Shown in pieces: positions 26,010 through 35,482 of a DNA stretch of 64,000 nt. Where the stretch lies: NCBI RefSeq assembly GCF_900177655.1, contig NZ_FXWK01000001.1:2472686-2536685 (forward strand), in the 5' to 3' direction. The position numbers and the translations under genes are program-made. The first letter of the stretch is position 1; the number at the start of each line of letters is the position of its first letter. This DNA is from Devosia lucknowensis. Lineage in GTDB: Bacteria; Pseudomonadota; Alphaproteobacteria; Rhizobiales; Devosiaceae. The notes under the pieces are model-generated. The model was given only the letters and a program-made list of their open reading frames with translations. It made no database searches and was not told the origin of the DNA.

Positions 26010-26645
26010 TTACCCTCTGAGCGCGCTCGCTTCTCTCGCCAGCGCCTCGATGCGTGCGAAGTCGCCGCTGGCCAGCGCGTCGGCCGGCATGATCCAGGAG
26101 CCGCCCACGCAGATGACATTGGGCAGCGCGAGGTAGGTCTTGGCCTTTTCAGGATCGATGCCGCCGGTGGGGCAGAACGTGATATCGGGCAGCGGCGACG
26201 CGAAGGCCTTCAGCACTGGCGCGCCGCCTAGCGCTTCGGCCGGGAAGAACTTCAGGAAGGAATAGCCGCGCTCGGCAGCGGTCATGGCTTCCGTCGGGGT
26301 GCCGATGCCCGGCAGCAGCGGAATGGCCACGTCATCGGCCGCATCGAGCAGCCGCGGCGAGGCGCCGGGCGAAACCATGAACCGGCAACCGGCATCCACC
26401 GATGATTTCATGTGCACGGCATTGCGCACGGTACCCGAACCGACGATGGCGCCAGTGACCTTGGCCATTTCTTCCATCACCTTGAGCGCATTGGGCGTGC
26501 GCAGCGTCACTTCCAGCACCGGCAGGCCACCGGCGACCAGGGCCTCGGCCAGCGGCCGGGCCTGCGCCACATCATCGAGAATGATGACCGGCACGACCGG
26601 GGCAAGCGAAAGGATCGAGCGGATGGCGTTTGCGTCCTGCGGCAT
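26010..26645 (-). CDS. eda: 2-keto-3-deoxy-6-phosphogluconate aldolase
   Basis: A 211-residue class I aldolase of the Entner-Doudoroff pathway, splitting KDPG to pyruvate and glyceraldehyde 3-phosphate. Motifs are [35 protein letters not shown] (with catalytic Glu), [32 protein letters not shown] (with the Schiff-base Lys) and [21 protein letters not shown] lies 9 bp before the ATG at 26645. It is divergent from nadA. Confidence 0.95.
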   Translation of the reverse strand: MPQDANAIRSILSLAPVVPVIILDDVAQARPLAEALVAGGLPVLEVTLRTPNALKVMEEMAKVTGAIVGSGTVRNAVHMKSSVDAGCRFMVSPGASPRLLDAADDVAIPLLPGIGTPTEAMTAAERGYSFLKFFPAEALGGAPVLKAFASPLPDITFCPTGGIDPEKAKTYLALPNVICVGGSWIMPADALASGDFARIEALAREASALRG

Positions 26646-26815
26646 CAGAAGTGTCCTCGGCTGGATTTGCGCCCAGCGTTAGGCGCAGACCGAATTTCCT
26701 GCAAGCGGGTTCATTGAATTGGCGGGAGAAAATCCCTAGGTTCCGCCCGCTGGCTGTCGCCGCGCCCTTCTCGCAACCCGCGGGATGCGCGATAGGGCCT
26801 GGGCGGGAGGACATC

Positions 26816-27883
26816 ATGGTTCAGACGATCAATGCAGTGACGCCACTGGCAGACGCGCGCGTCATTCTTGCCCAGAATTTCGATCTCAAGTTCACCCCCG
26901 CCGTCGCCCGCGCCACCGACAAGGTTTTCGACCGTGTTCGCGACAAGATCCCCGAGATCGAGTGGCCCTTCTATGCCCCCCTGATTTTTCAGATCAATCG
27001 GCTGAAAAAGGAGAAGGACGCGGTCATTCTCGCTCACAATTACCAGACGCCGCAGATCTATCACGGCGTCGCCGACGTGGTGGGCGACAGTCTGCAGCTG
27101 GCCATCGAAGCAACCAAGGTCCGGCAGTCGGTCATCGTCCAGTGCGGCGTGCATTTCATGGCCGAGACCTCAAAGCTCCTCAATCCCGACAAGACCGTTC
27201 TCATTCCCGATAGCCGCGCTGGCTGCTCGCTTTCCGAGAGCATCACCGCCGAGGACGTGCTGGCCATGCGCGCCCAGTATCCGGGCGCACCCGTCGTCAC
27301 CTATGTGAACACCTCGGCCGCGGTGAAGGCCGTCACCGATGTCTGCTGCACCTCGTCAAACGCGCTCGACATCGTCAACCGCGTCGAGGGCGATACGGTC
27401 ATCATGATCCCCGACCAGTATCTGGCGGCCAATACCGCCAAGAAGACGAAAAAGAAGATCATCACCTGGGCCGGTGCCTGCGAGGTTCATGAGACCTTTA
27501 CCGCCGAGGACATTTCCGAGCTTCGCCACGCCTATCCGACGGCCAAGATCATCGCCCACCCCGAATGCCCGCCCGAGGTGATCGACGCGGTGGATTTCGC
27601 CGGCTCGACCGCGGCCATGATCGATTGGGTCAAGTCGACCAAGCCCCCGCGCGTCGTCATGGTCACCGAATGCTCCATGTCCGACAATGTCGCCTCGGAA
27701 ACAACAGGCGTGGATTTCCTGCGCGGCTGCAACATCTGCCCGCACATGAAGCGCATCAATCTCGAAAACGTCCTCTGGTCGCTCCACACCATGAGCGAGG
27801 AAGTCACCATCGCCCCCGACATCATCGCCCCCGCCCGACAGGCCGTGGAGCGCATGATCGAGTTGTCGAAGCGGGGCGATTGA
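26816..27883 (+). CDS. nadA: quinolinate synthase A
   Basis: A 355-residue 4Fe-4S enzyme that condenses iminoaspartate and dihydroxyacetone phosphate to quinolinate. The ATG at 26816 follows GGGCGGGAGG. Motifs include [48 protein letters not shown], the cluster cysteines in [16 protein letters not shown] and [13 protein letters not shown], and HPECPPEV. It is the partner of NadB at 8836-10422, but the two are far apart; nadC is not visible. Confidence 0.96.
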   Translation: MVQTINAVTPLADARVILAQNFDLKFTPAVARATDKVFDRVRDKIPEIEWPFYAPLIFQINRLKKEKDAVILAHNYQTPQIYHGVADVVGDSLQLAIEATKVRQSVIVQCGVHFMAETSKLLNPDKTVLIPDSRAGCSLSESITAEDVLAMRAQYPGAPVVTYVNTSAAVKAVTDVCCTSSNALDIVNRVEGDTVIMIPDQYLAANTAKKTKKKIITWAGACEVHETFTAEDISELRHAYPTAKIIAHPECPPEVIDAVDFAGSTAAMIDWVKSTKPPRVVMVTECSMSDNVASETTGVDFLRGCNICPHMKRINLENVLWSLHTMSEEVTIAPDIIAPARQAVERMIELSKRGD

Positions 27884-27896
27884 GCAATCAGAGGCA

Positions 27897-27950
27897 CGAC
27901 CTCGCGTCACCTCTCTCTGGGCGAGGTCGGCGCGCAGCGCCGGGTGAGGA
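27897..27950. repeat. intergenic repeat with GGCGCGCAGCGCC hairpin
   Basis: GACCTCGCGTCACC, GGGCGAGGTC, then the hairpin GGCGCGCAGCGCC and GGGTGAGGAGG. It is a further palindrome-rich intergenic type, seen once here, between nadA and ridA. Confidence 0.45.
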
Positions 27951-27960
27951 GGGCCCCTTC

Positions 27961-28356
27961 CTAGGGACGCAGCGCCACCAGGTCCACTTCCACCAGCGCC
28001 CCAACCGCCAGGGCCGTCACGCCCACGGTCGTCCGAGCCGGCAGCTTCCCCGGTTCGAAAAAGGTCGGCCACAGGTCGTTGAGCGCCGCATAGTCGCGCT
28101 CGAACTCGGTGAGATAGATCCGGGCCATGGTCACATGCTCGAGCCCCAGACCGACCCCGCCGAGCACGATCTTGAGATTGTCCACCACCCGCCGCGTCTG
28201 CGCCTCGATCCCCTCGGGCAGCGGCGCGTCCGGTGCATCGGGATCGGTCGGCATCTGTCCGGTGACGAACACGAACCCATTGGCTTCCACCGCGTGGCTG
28301 AAGGGGGCGACCGGGCGCGGACCGGAGGAAATCATGTGATGGAGAATGTCGGACAT
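27961..28356 (-). CDS. RidA family protein
   Basis: A 131-residue YjgF/YER057c/UK114 protein. RidA hydrolyses reactive enamines and imines made by PLP enzymes. Visible motifs are PVAPFSHAVEANGFVFVTGQ, the middle GIEAQTRRVVDNLKIVLGG, and PARTTVGVTALAVGALVEVD with the conserved Arg of the active site. Its operon context is absent: it is convergent with nadA and divergent from a TPR gene. It may belong to another Rid subfamily rather than RidA itself. Confidence 0.88.
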   Translation of the reverse strand: MSDILHHMISSGPRPVAPFSHAVEANGFVFVTGQMPTDPDAPDAPLPEGIEAQTRRVVDNLKIVLGGVGLGLEHVTMARIYLTEFERDYAALNDLWPTFFEPGKLPARTTVGVTALAVGALVEVDLVALRP

Positions 28357-28396
28357 GCGATCTTTTCTGGATTAACCGGAGCGAGTGCTCAAGGGT

Positions 28397-28409
28397 TAGC
28401 AGTCTGCTA
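28397..28409. promoter_or_regulatory. inverted repeat TAGCAG-T-CTGCTA between ridA and the TPR gene
   Basis: A 13-bp palindrome in the divergent gap, followed by further TAGCAA and TTGCTA half-sites to 28430. It may be an operator; no regulator is adjacent. Confidence 0.35.
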
Positions 28410-28460
28410 GCAAATTGCCCATGCTTGCTATGGTTCGAGCAAAAGCGCACTATATTTTGC

Positions 28461-29030
28461 ATGCAAATGCTAGCGCGTATGGCCCTATCGGTGTTCCTGG
28501 TCGCCGCCCTGCCGTCAAGTGTCGCCCTGGGGCAGACTTTCACGCCCAGTGCCACACAGTCGGCCGAATTAGACGCTTTGTTTTCAAGGCTTTCCGCGTC
28601 CACCACCGAGCCTGAGGCACGCCAGATCGCCGACCGGATCTGGCGCATCTGGACCCGGCCGGACGATCCCGTCCTCGCCGCCCGGGTCGATGAGATCATC
28701 AAGGGCGGCGGCTTTGCCGGCCCCGCCAGCCAGCTGCCGCTGATCGATGCCCTCATCGAAGATTATCCTGATTATCCAGAGGGTTGGAACCTCCGCGCCA
28801 CCGCCCATTTCATGCGCGGTGCCTATGACGATGCCCTGGCCGACGTCGCCCGCACCCTCGCACTCGAGCCTCGTCATTTCGGCGCCATGGCCGGCCGCGC
28901 CCTCATCCTCCACACCCAGGGCAAATATGACCAAGCCCTTGAATCCATTAAGCAAGCACTCGATATTCACCCTTGGCTTCCCGAGCGCAGCCTGTTTCCC
29001 GAGCTTGGCAAACCGCCGATGCGAAGCTGA
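28461..29030 (+). CDS. secreted TPR-repeat protein
   Basis: A ~189-residue protein with a signal peptide (MQMLARMALSVFLVAALPSS, cut near GQ) and TPR repeats in the C-terminal half: EGWNLRATAHFMRGAYDDAL near residue 105, then EPRHFGAMAGRALILHTQGK near 137. The N-terminal ~70 residues are helical with no named domain. Several nearby ATGs (28425, 28461, 28467) make the exact start uncertain, and no strong ribosome site is seen. It is likely periplasmic with a protein-binding role. Confidence 0.75.
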   Translation: MQMLARMALSVFLVAALPSSVALGQTFTPSATQSAELDALFSRLSASTTEPEARQIADRIWRIWTRPDDPVLAARVDEIIKGGGFAGPASQLPLIDALIEDYPDYPEGWNLRATAHFMRGAYDDALADVARTLALEPRHFGAMAGRALILHTQGKYDQALESIKQALDIHPWLPERSLFPELGKPPMRS

Positions 29031-29053
29031 TAAAGGTCAAGGAAAACAAGAGC

Positions 29054-29350
29054 ATGGCTGAAGGCGACTATATCATCCATCGCGAGGACGGCCCGACCCG
29101 CGGCCGCTACGTCATCCACCTCGCCCCCGGCGCCGAGGCCGAGATGACCTATCGAAAGGCCGCCGACGGCCCGATGATCATCGACCACACCGGCGTCCCT
29201 CCTGCATACGAAGGCCGCGGCATCGCCTCGAAACTGGTCAATGCCGCCATCGCCGACGCACGCAAGGAAGGGTTCAAGATCACCCCGCTCTGCTCCTACG
29301 TTGTCGCGCAGTTCCGCCGTCACCCCGAATGGGGCGATCTGCGCGCCTAG
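29054..29350 (+). CDS. YjdJ-type GNAT acetyltransferase-like protein
   Basis: A 98-residue short GNAT protein (Acetyltransf_CG type, as E. coli YjdJ). The acetyl-CoA loop is PPAYEGRGIASKLVNAAIAD with the RGxA signature, preceded by GRYVIHLAPGAEAEMTYRK. The conserved late cysteine/tyrosine stretch is ITPLCSYVVAQFRRHPEW. AAGGAAAA lies before the ATG at 29054. It lies 23 bp after the TPR gene, probably in one operon. Its stop shares CTAG with the stop of the convergent gene. Confidence 0.88.
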   Translation: MAEGDYIIHREDGPTRGRYVIHLAPGAEAEMTYRKAADGPMIIDHTGVPPAYEGRGIASKLVNAAIADARKEGFKITPLCSYVVAQFRRHPEWGDLRA

Positions 29351-30402
29351 AAACCGTAGCGGATGCTGTCAGCCGTGTCTGCGAGATACGGCGCCAGCGC
29401 CTCCCAACTGACCCGCGCCGTCGGGGCACCATAGGCATAGGCGGATATCTCGTAGGGCTGGAACTGGATCACCAGGCCATAGGGGTCCGACAGGTCCCAA
29501 CGACTTGGATCGATAACGGATTCAGCGATGTAGCTCGTGTCGTCGAGCATCAGGTTGTCACCATGCTCGGCCTTGGCGGCTTCGACGGCCAGCGTCAGCA
29601 GCGCCTTTTGCCAGCCCTTTCCCGAGAACACATCCTGCGCTTCAACGAAGCGCTGCTTGTCCTTGAGGTAATGGCGATAGGAGATCGTGTAATTACCGTG
29701 CGCCGCCCCATGGCCGAACCAGTAGGTGTTCGCCAGGAGAGAAATGCGGTTTCCTGAGATATCGTCGACGGTGATGCTGTTGGTGGAATCGCTGCTCGTA
29801 TCGTCTTCGACCCGTTCCGCACCGCCCTGCGGCGCGAACACGCCAGAGATCAACTCCCCCTCCGCCCGCACCAGGTCGTTGAATACCTTTGAAGAATCCT
29901 CGTCGCCATCGAGCTGCACCAAGGACAGTTCATGCAGTGCGAGCGGCCAGTTGGAATCAGGATTGGCGGCCTCCGCGGGATCGGGCAGGGCCGAGAACTC
30001 GGCCACCGGGTAGAACCGCAGACCGTTGATCATGCGGCTGGTTTCGAGAACATCGCTTCGGCTGTCGAACAGATCGCCGAGGCAGGAAACGCCCCGCTCG
30101 TCATAGTTGCTCCCGGCCAGTGGTTCCGCATTGCGGGTACAGGCGCGCTGCGCATAGTCGAGCCATTCGCGCTGGCTCGTCCGCAACGCATCCAGCGCCG
30201 TCTCCGACAACCCGCCGACTGCGGTCGCATAGGTCTTGGCGAGGCGCTCGTCGGCCGTAGACAGGTCGGCACTGTCGCAGATCGCATGCTCGAATGGCGT
30301 GCCGGCCTTGGAACAATCAAAGCTCGCCGCCTGACCTGACGAAATCGGCACCAAAGAAAAACCGGCCAGCAGCAAGGCTGTGGAGAGAGTGACGCGCAGC
30401 AT
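29347..30402 (-). CDS. secreted protein with LprI-like (DUF1311) and DUF3298 domains
   Basis: A 351-residue secreted protein with a signal peptide (MLRVTLSTALLLAGFSLVPI, cleaved near QAA). The N-terminal lysozyme-inhibitor LprI-type domain is FDCSKAGTPFEHAICDSADL, then LRTSQREWLDYAQRACT (about 27-100). The C-terminal half resembles DUF3298/RsiV-like domains (about 150-350), with YWFGHGAAHGNYTISYRHYL. This combination occurs in other proteobacteria. It could bind a lysozyme-like hydrolase in the periplasm (inference). Confidence 0.82.
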   Translation of the reverse strand: MLRVTLSTALLLAGFSLVPISSGQAASFDCSKAGTPFEHAICDSADLSTADERLAKTYATAVGGLSETALDALRTSQREWLDYAQRACTRNAEPLAGSNYDERGVSCLGDLFDSRSDVLETSRMINGLRFYPVAEFSALPDPAEAANPDSNWPLALHELSLVQLDGDEDSSKVFNDLVRAEGELISGVFAPQGGAERVEDDTSSDSTNSITVDDISGNRISLLANTYWFGHGAAHGNYTISYRHYLKDKQRFVEAQDVFSGKGWQKALLTLAVEAAKAEHGDNLMLDDTSYIAESVIDPSRWDLSDPYGLVIQFQPYEISAYAYGAPTARVSWEALAPYLADTADSIRYGF

Positions 30403-30485
30403 GATCGACCTTGAACGGTTTGATTTCAGCCACGATACCCCTTGCCTCGGCGCGCGTCATCACCAAGCGCACGAGCGCTGGATCC

Positions 30486-31073
30486 TCAGAGAAACGCCTG
30501 GATCGCCCTCAACTCTTCGTTGCGCAACTCGTGCCCGCCCTCATGCCATTCCAGCGTCGTCGCCGCATTGTTGGCCGAGAAGTATTTGGCCAGCGCTTCG
30601 GTCGCTCCCGCCGGCGCGATCGGGTCGCGACGCCCTGCGGTGATCAGCACCTTTCGTCCTCCGAAATCCGCCTTGGGCGGCGAAAACGGGATCAGCGGAT
30701 GCATGAGGATCGTCGCGTCGAAGAGGTCGGGCGCGGTGAACTGCGCGGAAGCAAGAATATTGGCGCCATTTGAGTAGCCCAGCCCGATGACCCGCGATGC
30801 GGTCCCGATCTGCGTACGCACGAATTCCGTCATGGCCGCTGTACGAAGCCGCAGATCGTCCATGTCATAGACGCCCTCGCCCGTTCGCCTGAAATAGCGA
30901 AGCGCACCGTGTTCGCTGACATCCCCGCGCGGAGCGACCCGTCGCGATCCGGGCAGCAATTGTCCGGCAAGGTCGAAGAACTGGTTTTCGTCTCCGCCCG
31001 TGCCGTGGAAAAGGAAAAACACAGGCGCGGCAGGATCGGCATCGACGTCGCTGCGGAACTGATAGCTGGACAT
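30486..31073 (-). CDS. alpha/beta hydrolase (phospholipase/carboxylesterase family)
   Basis: A 195-residue esterase of the Abhydrolase_2 type. The oxyanion-loop region is VFFLFHGTGGDENQF, the nucleophile elbow is GLGYSNGANILAS with Ser, and the late catalytic residues are in ITAGRRDPIAP (Asp) and WHEGGHEL (His). AAGGAGTG lies before the ATG at 31073. It is intracellular (no signal peptide). It is divergent from sdaA by 141 bp. Substrate unknown. Confidence 0.9.
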   Translation of the reverse strand: MSSYQFRSDVDADPAAPVFFLFHGTGGDENQFFDLAGQLLPGSRRVAPRGDVSEHGALRYFRRTGEGVYDMDDLRLRTAAMTEFVRTQIGTASRVIGLGYSNGANILASAQFTAPDLFDATILMHPLIPFSPPKADFGGRKVLITAGRRDPIAPAGATEALAKYFSANNAATTLEWHEGGHELRNEELRAIQAFL

Positions 31074-31214
31074 GGTGCACTCCTTTGTTGCCGCCGATAT
31101 TGGCGCTTTCCGAGCGCCGGGCAATGCCCGGTGGACGCCACACACCGTTGCGCGATCCGGAACAATGCCGCCGTGTCGCAATTGCGCAGCGTGGCAGGAC
31201 CGCTATGATGCAGC

Positions 31215-32609
31215 ATGTTCCTGTCCGTGTTTGATGTCTTCAAGATCGGCGTCGGCCCATCGAGTTCCCACACCATGGGCCCGATGACCGCCGCCCGCCG
31301 CTTTCTCGATGATCTCGCCGCCGGCAATTGGCCGCGTGCCGCCCGCGCCCGGCCGGCCGCAATCACCGCAAGTCTTCACGGATCGCTGGCGTTTACCGGC
31401 ATCGGCCATGGCAGCGATCGCGCTGTGATCCTTGGCCTTTCTGGCGAAGTTCCGCAGACTGTCGACCCCGACGCGATGGACGGCATCATTGCCCGTGTGC
31501 GCGAGACTGGAACGATCGCGCCGCCAGGGCGTCCAGCCTACCGGTTCCGGCCAGCCGTCGACCTGGTGCTCGACAAGCGGACGCCGCTGCCTGGTCATCC
31601 CAATGGCATGCAGTTCTGCGCCTACGATACCGACGGGCAATTGCTGCTGCGGCGAAACTACTTCTCCATTGGAGGAGGTTTCGTCGTCACCACAGACGAG
31701 CTCGAAGCGCTTCGCACCGCTTCGCCTGGCGACGCCGATGTGCCCTGGCCTTTTGCGGATGCGCGCGAAATGCTCGACATGGCGAAGCGCTCGGGCCTGT
31801 CCATCGCTGCGATGAAACGGGCTAACGAGGAAGCTGGGCTCTCCCGGACAAACCTCGATCGTCGCCTGGATGCGATCTGGTCGGCCATGTCGTCATGCAT
31901 TGATCGCGGCCTCTCACAGCCAGGCGAACTGCCCGGCGGTCTGCGGGTCAAACGTCGCGCTGCGGCAATTCACGACCAGCTGGCGCAGAAATGGTCCCGC
32001 AACGAAGTCGATCCGCTGATGGCCAACGACTGGCTGTCGGTCTTTGCCATGGCGGTCAACGAGGAGAATGCTGCAGGTGGACGCGTCGTCACCGCACCCA
32101 CCAACGGAGCTGCCGGGGTCATTCCGGCCGTCCTCAGCTATGCAGTCAAGTTCAATGCGGGGACCGGCGATCAGGCCATTCGGGACTTTCTACTGACGGC
32201 CGCTGCGATCGGCGGCATCATCAAGCATCGCGCGTCCATTTCCGGCGCTGAGGTCGGCTGTCAGGGTGAAGTCGGCTCCGCATCTGCCATGGCGGCCGCC
32301 GGACTATGCGCTATTCTCGGCGGCTCGCCCGAGCAGGTGGAGAACGCGGCGGAAATCGCTCTCGAACATCATCTGGGTATGACCTGCGATCCGGTCGGCG
32401 GTCTCGTGCAGATCCCGTGCATCGAGCGCAATGCCTTCGGTGCGGTAAAGGCCGTCACCGCTGCATCCCTGGCCCTGAAAGGTGATGGCACGCATGCCGT
32501 GCCGCTCGACGCCTGCGTCGAAACCATGCGCCAGACCGGCCACGACATGAACGAGAAGTACAAGGAAACCAGCCTCGGCGGCCTTGCCGTCAATGTCGTG
32601 GCCTGCTGA
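31215..32609 (+). CDS. sdaA: L-serine ammonia-lyase (iron-sulfur, single chain)
   Basis: A 464-residue 4Fe-4S enzyme that deaminates L-serine to pyruvate. It has both the beta and alpha domains in one chain: [20 protein letters not shown] with [13 protein letters not shown] at the start, and the alpha domain (about 170-464) with [55 protein letters not shown] and the C-terminal cysteine of the cluster. It ends exactly where the convergent vanB gene begins its stop (TGATCA). Confidence 0.95.
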   Translation: MFLSVFDVFKIGVGPSSSHTMGPMTAARRFLDDLAAGNWPRAARARPAAITASLHGSLAFTGIGHGSDRAVILGLSGEVPQTVDPDAMDGIIARVRETGTIAPPGRPAYRFRPAVDLVLDKRTPLPGHPNGMQFCAYDTDGQLLLRRNYFSIGGGFVVTTDELEALRTASPGDADVPWPFADAREMLDMAKRSGLSIAAMKRANEEAGLSRTNLDRRLDAIWSAMSSCIDRGLSQPGELPGGLRVKRRAAAIHDQLAQKWSRNEVDPLMANDWLSVFAMAVNEENAAGGRVVTAPTNGAAGVIPAVLSYAVKFNAGTGDQAIRDFLLTAAAIGGIIKHRASISGAEVGCQGEVGSASAMAAAGLCAILGGSPEQVENAAEIALEHHLGMTCDPVGGLVQIPCIERNAFGAVKAVTAASLALKGDGTHAVPLDACVETMRQTGHDMNEKYKETSLGGLAVNVVAC

Positions 32610-33578
32610 TCAGCCGCGGTAGCCCACGTCGATCCGGGCATGCCCCTCGGTGAGCCGAGAAACGCAGGCGCACATCTTGCCACCTTCCGACTTTTCCTCG
32701 GGGCTGAAGAACACGTCTCGATGGTCGATCTGTCCTTGCGTCTCCAGAACCTGCACGGCGCACAGACCGCATTCGCCGCGGCGGCAGTCGTGGATCATCT
32801 CCACCCCCGCCCCGATCAGTGCATCGAGCAGTGTCTGATCCGATCGCACGTCCACGGTGATGCCGCGATTGACCACATCCACGCTGAACGCCTTTTCGGC
32901 GAAGAGCCCGCTGTCCCCGAAGACTTCGTAGCGCAACCGGCTGACGGGCCGACCCGATGCCGTCCAGGCGGCCTTGGCAGCCTCCAGCATGCCGATTGGC
33001 CCGCAAAGGTAACATTCGGCATCCGCCGGTAGGGCCGCAAATTCAGCCGCCAGGTCAACGTGGTCACCTAGCGAATTGTCATTCAGCACCAGGCGGTCGC
33101 CAAGCAGGCTCTGCAACTCTTGGGCAAAAGCCATCAAACCGCGCGACCGCGCCCCATAGACCACCCTGACGGATGCCCCGCGTGCCACCAGCGCTTGCGC
33201 CATGCCATAGATCGGCGTGATGCCGATCCCGCCCGCAAGCAGCAGGTAGTGCGCAGCGCGCCAACTGAGCTCGAACCGGTTTTCTGGCAGCGTCAGCCGG
33301 ATCTTCTCGCCGACCCCGAGCCCCCACATGAACCGGGACCCACCCCGACTTTGTGGATGGAGCTTCACCGCTATAGCGATCTGACCAGGGGCCGCCGGCA
33401 CGACCGTATAGGCGCGATTGGCTGCCGTGCTCTCGATCTGCACTTTGAAATTGCTATGCGATCCCGGATCGAACCGCGGAACCGGGCCGTCGACCGCGAA
33501 AGCGATCTGGCGGACATCCTCGGCGATCTGACGGATTTCGGCGACTGTTCCGTCGCGCCATTCAACACGATTGCGCAT
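32610..33578 (-). CDS. vanB: vanillate O-demethylase reductase component
   Basis: A 322-residue phthalate-dioxygenase-reductase-like protein that passes electrons from NAD(P)H to the VanA oxygenase. The flavin/NAD part (about 8-225) shows RAYTVV, the loop SRFMWGLGVGEKIRLTLP, LLLAGGIGITPIYGMAQALV and CYLCGPIGMLEA. The C-terminal 2Fe-2S domain has CRRGECGLCAVQVLE and a later MCACVSR. The gene is 2 bp after the GntR gene. Some related reductases serve other Rieske enzymes. Confidence 0.9.
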   Translation of the reverse strand: MRNRVEWRDGTVAEIRQIAEDVRQIAFAVDGPVPRFDPGSHSNFKVQIESTAANRAYTVVPAAPGQIAIAVKLHPQSRGGSRFMWGLGVGEKIRLTLPENRFELSWRAAHYLLLAGGIGITPIYGMAQALVARGASVRVVYGARSRGLMAFAQELQSLLGDRLVLNDNSLGDHVDLAAEFAALPADAECYLCGPIGMLEAAKAAWTASGRPVSRLRYEVFGDSGLFAEKAFSVDVVNRGITVDVRSDQTLLDALIGAGVEMIHDCRRGECGLCAVQVLETQGQIDHRDVFFSPEEKSEGGKMCACVSRLTEGHARIDVGYRG

Positions 33579-33580
33579 GA

Positions 33581-34315
33581 TCAGCCCACGACCAGTGACA
33601 GGGCCGGAACGCGGCGGATCAGGCTGCGGTCCTGATCGAGCACGAATTCCAGGTTCTGTCGCGCCAGTCTCGCATGCTCGCGCGCCAGAGCTTCGGCCCG
33701 GCTGCCTTCGCGCAGGCCGATGGCTTCCACCATGGCCCGATGCTGGGTCTGCGCGCCATAGAGCGAGCGGCGAAACTCGATGACATTGGCCTGCTTGTCG
33801 AGAAAAGCACTGGGCGAGGCGAAAGGCAGGCTGGTGACCCGTTCCAGTTCACGGCGAATGGTCTGGCTCGCCAGCCCCCAGAGTTTTTCATGAAAGGCAG
33901 CGTTGAGATCGACGTAGCGATCGAAATCCATATCCGCGACTTCGCCCCTGAGCGCCTCGTCGATCCCTTCAAGCAACCGGCCCAGTTCGCCCATGCGCGC
34001 CGGCGCCACACCCCGTTCCGCGGCCAGACGCAGCGCCAGGCCCTCGAGGGCACCGCGCAACTCGATGGCGTCGACCACCTCCTCGCGGGAGAAGCTGCGC
34101 ACCGCATAGCCGCCCGACGGAATGGCCTCTACCAGTCCCTCTTCGCCCAGCCGGGCAAGGGCAGCACGAAGCGGCGTGCGGGAAATGCCGAGGCGCTCGA
34201 CCAGCGCCAGTTCCGACAGTCGCGATCCGGCACGGATTTCGCCTGAGATAATGAGGTCACGAACGCCCATCAGCGCCCGTTGCGACTGCGCCGCCCTTTG
34301 CGATGTCGGGTTCAC
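33581..34315 (-). CDS. GntR-family regulator (FCD subfamily), VanR-like
   Basis: A 244-residue regulator starting with GTG at 34315, overlapping the vanA stop by 4 bp. The winged helix (about 10-75) has DLIISGEIRAGSRLSELALV, then RLGISRTPLRAALARLGEEG. The FCD domain (about 85-225) has DLNAAFHEKLWG and QHRAMVEAI. In other bacteria VanR represses vanAB until vanillate is bound. It is unusual that it sits between vanA and vanB. The likely target is the TGTATACA site upstream of vanA. Confidence 0.88.
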   Translation of the reverse strand: MNPTSQRAAQSQRALMGVRDLIISGEIRAGSRLSELALVERLGISRTPLRAALARLGEEGLVEAIPSGGYAVRSFSREEVVDAIELRGALEGLALRLAAERGVAPARMGELGRLLEGIDEALRGEVADMDFDRYVDLNAAFHEKLWGLASQTIRRELERVTSLPFASPSAFLDKQANVIEFRRSLYGAQTQHRAMVEAIGLREGSRAEALAREHARLARQNLEFVLDQDRSLIRRVPALSLVVG

Positions 34316-35358
34316 TCTGCGGCCTCCTGCATCGCCTGTTCGCTATCGATCATGCGATCGATCAACCGCCGCGCCCACATCGAGCCGGCGTCGATATTGA
34401 GATTGTAGATGACGTGATCGGGATTGGCGTCGATGGCCTTTTGTTGTGCCTCGAGGATCCTCTCGTCCTCTCGGAAAATGGAGGACACCCCTTCGCGCAA
34501 TGTGTGCGTGCGAGCCTGCTCGTCGATCTTGTAGTTGCGGGCGAAGGCCCAGAAGTAGTGGCAGGTCTTGTCGGTTTCCGGCGTCATGGTGTTGAGGACG
34601 AAGCCGTTGACGCCCTGGCTGCGGTCGCCGTCCGGCGCGCCGGTGCCTGCAGGCGCCACGCCCACATCGATGGCAATGGTCGAAGGCGCCTGGAAATTGA
34701 TGATTTGCCAGCGATCGACGTTGCCCGGCTTGCCGAGCTGTCCGCGCCAGAACGGCGGCGCATCGATGTCGCGCATCCAGCGGGTAATGGTGGCGGTCGT
34801 ATCCGTGTGGGTTGCCTCGAAGGGCGCCTCGGCCACGGCGCGATTGCCGATCGACGAGCCATGCACGTAGGTTTCGTGCGTCAGATCCATGAGATTGTCG
34901 ACCACCAGGCGATAGTCGCATTTGGCATGGATGTACTTGCCATCGGCCGCCCATGCGGGGTCGTCGTTCCAGTGAAGGTCTGGCACCAGCGCCGGATCGG
35001 CCAGCGCCGGTTCGCCCATCCAGAGCCAAATGAAGCGATGCCGCTCGACAAGCGGATAAGACTTGACGCAGGCCGACGGATTAATTGTGTCCTGCGACGG
35101 CATGTATACACAACGACCCGTGTCGTCGAATTCGAGCCCATGGTAACCGCAGATGACATTATCGCCGTGAAGCTCGCCCATGGACAATGGGAGCAGCCGG
35201 TGCCAGCACGCGTCGGCTAGCGCAACGGCTGATCCGTCGTGCTTTCGATAGAGAACGACAGGCTTGTTGCAGATGGTGCGCGCGAGCAGCTCGCGCTTGA
35301 CCTCGACATCCCAGGCCACTGCATACCACGCATTCATGGGAAATGTGGGTTCACCCAT
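34312..35358 (-). CDS. vanA: Rieske oxygenase, vanillate O-demethylase oxygenase component
   Basis: A 348-residue terminal oxygenase. The N-terminal Rieske domain has CWHRLLPLSMGELH and CGYHGLEFDDTG as the CxH...CxxH ligands. The catalytic iron site is in NLMDLTHETYVHGSS, and APPFWRGQL and NLNIDAGSMWARRLID match the VanA family. The start at 35358 has GGAGGAGAG upstream. It removes the methyl group of an aryl methyl ether such as vanillate as formaldehyde, using electrons from VanB. The precise substrate is not proven. Confidence 0.9.
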   Translation of the reverse strand: MGEPTFPMNAWYAVAWDVEVKRELLARTICNKPVVLYRKHDGSAVALADACWHRLLPLSMGELHGDNVICGYHGLEFDDTGRCVYMPSQDTINPSACVKSYPLVERHRFIWLWMGEPALADPALVPDLHWNDDPAWAADGKYIHAKCDYRLVVDNLMDLTHETYVHGSSIGNRAVAEAPFEATHTDTTATITRWMRDIDAPPFWRGQLGKPGNVDRWQIINFQAPSTIAIDVGVAPAGTGAPDGDRSQGVNGFVLNTMTPETDKTCHYFWAFARNYKIDEQARTHTLREGVSSIFREDERILEAQQKAIDANPDHVIYNLNIDAGSMWARRLIDRMIDSEQAMQEAAE

Positions 35359-35399
35359 CGCTACTCTCCTCCTGTTCCTCGTCAACAGAAAATACCAGT

Positions 35400-35407
35400 T
35401 GTATACA
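35400..35407. promoter_or_regulatory. TGTATACA palindrome in the vanA / MetE-like divergent gap
   Basis: A perfect 8-bp palindrome within TTGTATACATTTTG, matching the T-GTATAC-A form bound by many GntR/FCD regulators. It is 42 bp upstream of vanA and 76 bp upstream of the MetE-like gene, so both could be controlled. Confidence 0.5.
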
Positions 35408-35482
35408 TTTTGCAAGAAGCCGATTGCCAATTGAGGACGAGCTTGCCATCACTGCCGCCGAAATCAGAAGGAGGATCACCCC

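Noticed and set aside
35359..35482. Riboswitch (cobalamin, SAM) before the MetE-like gene
   Set aside because: The leader is short and lacks the conserved boxes of these riboswitches.
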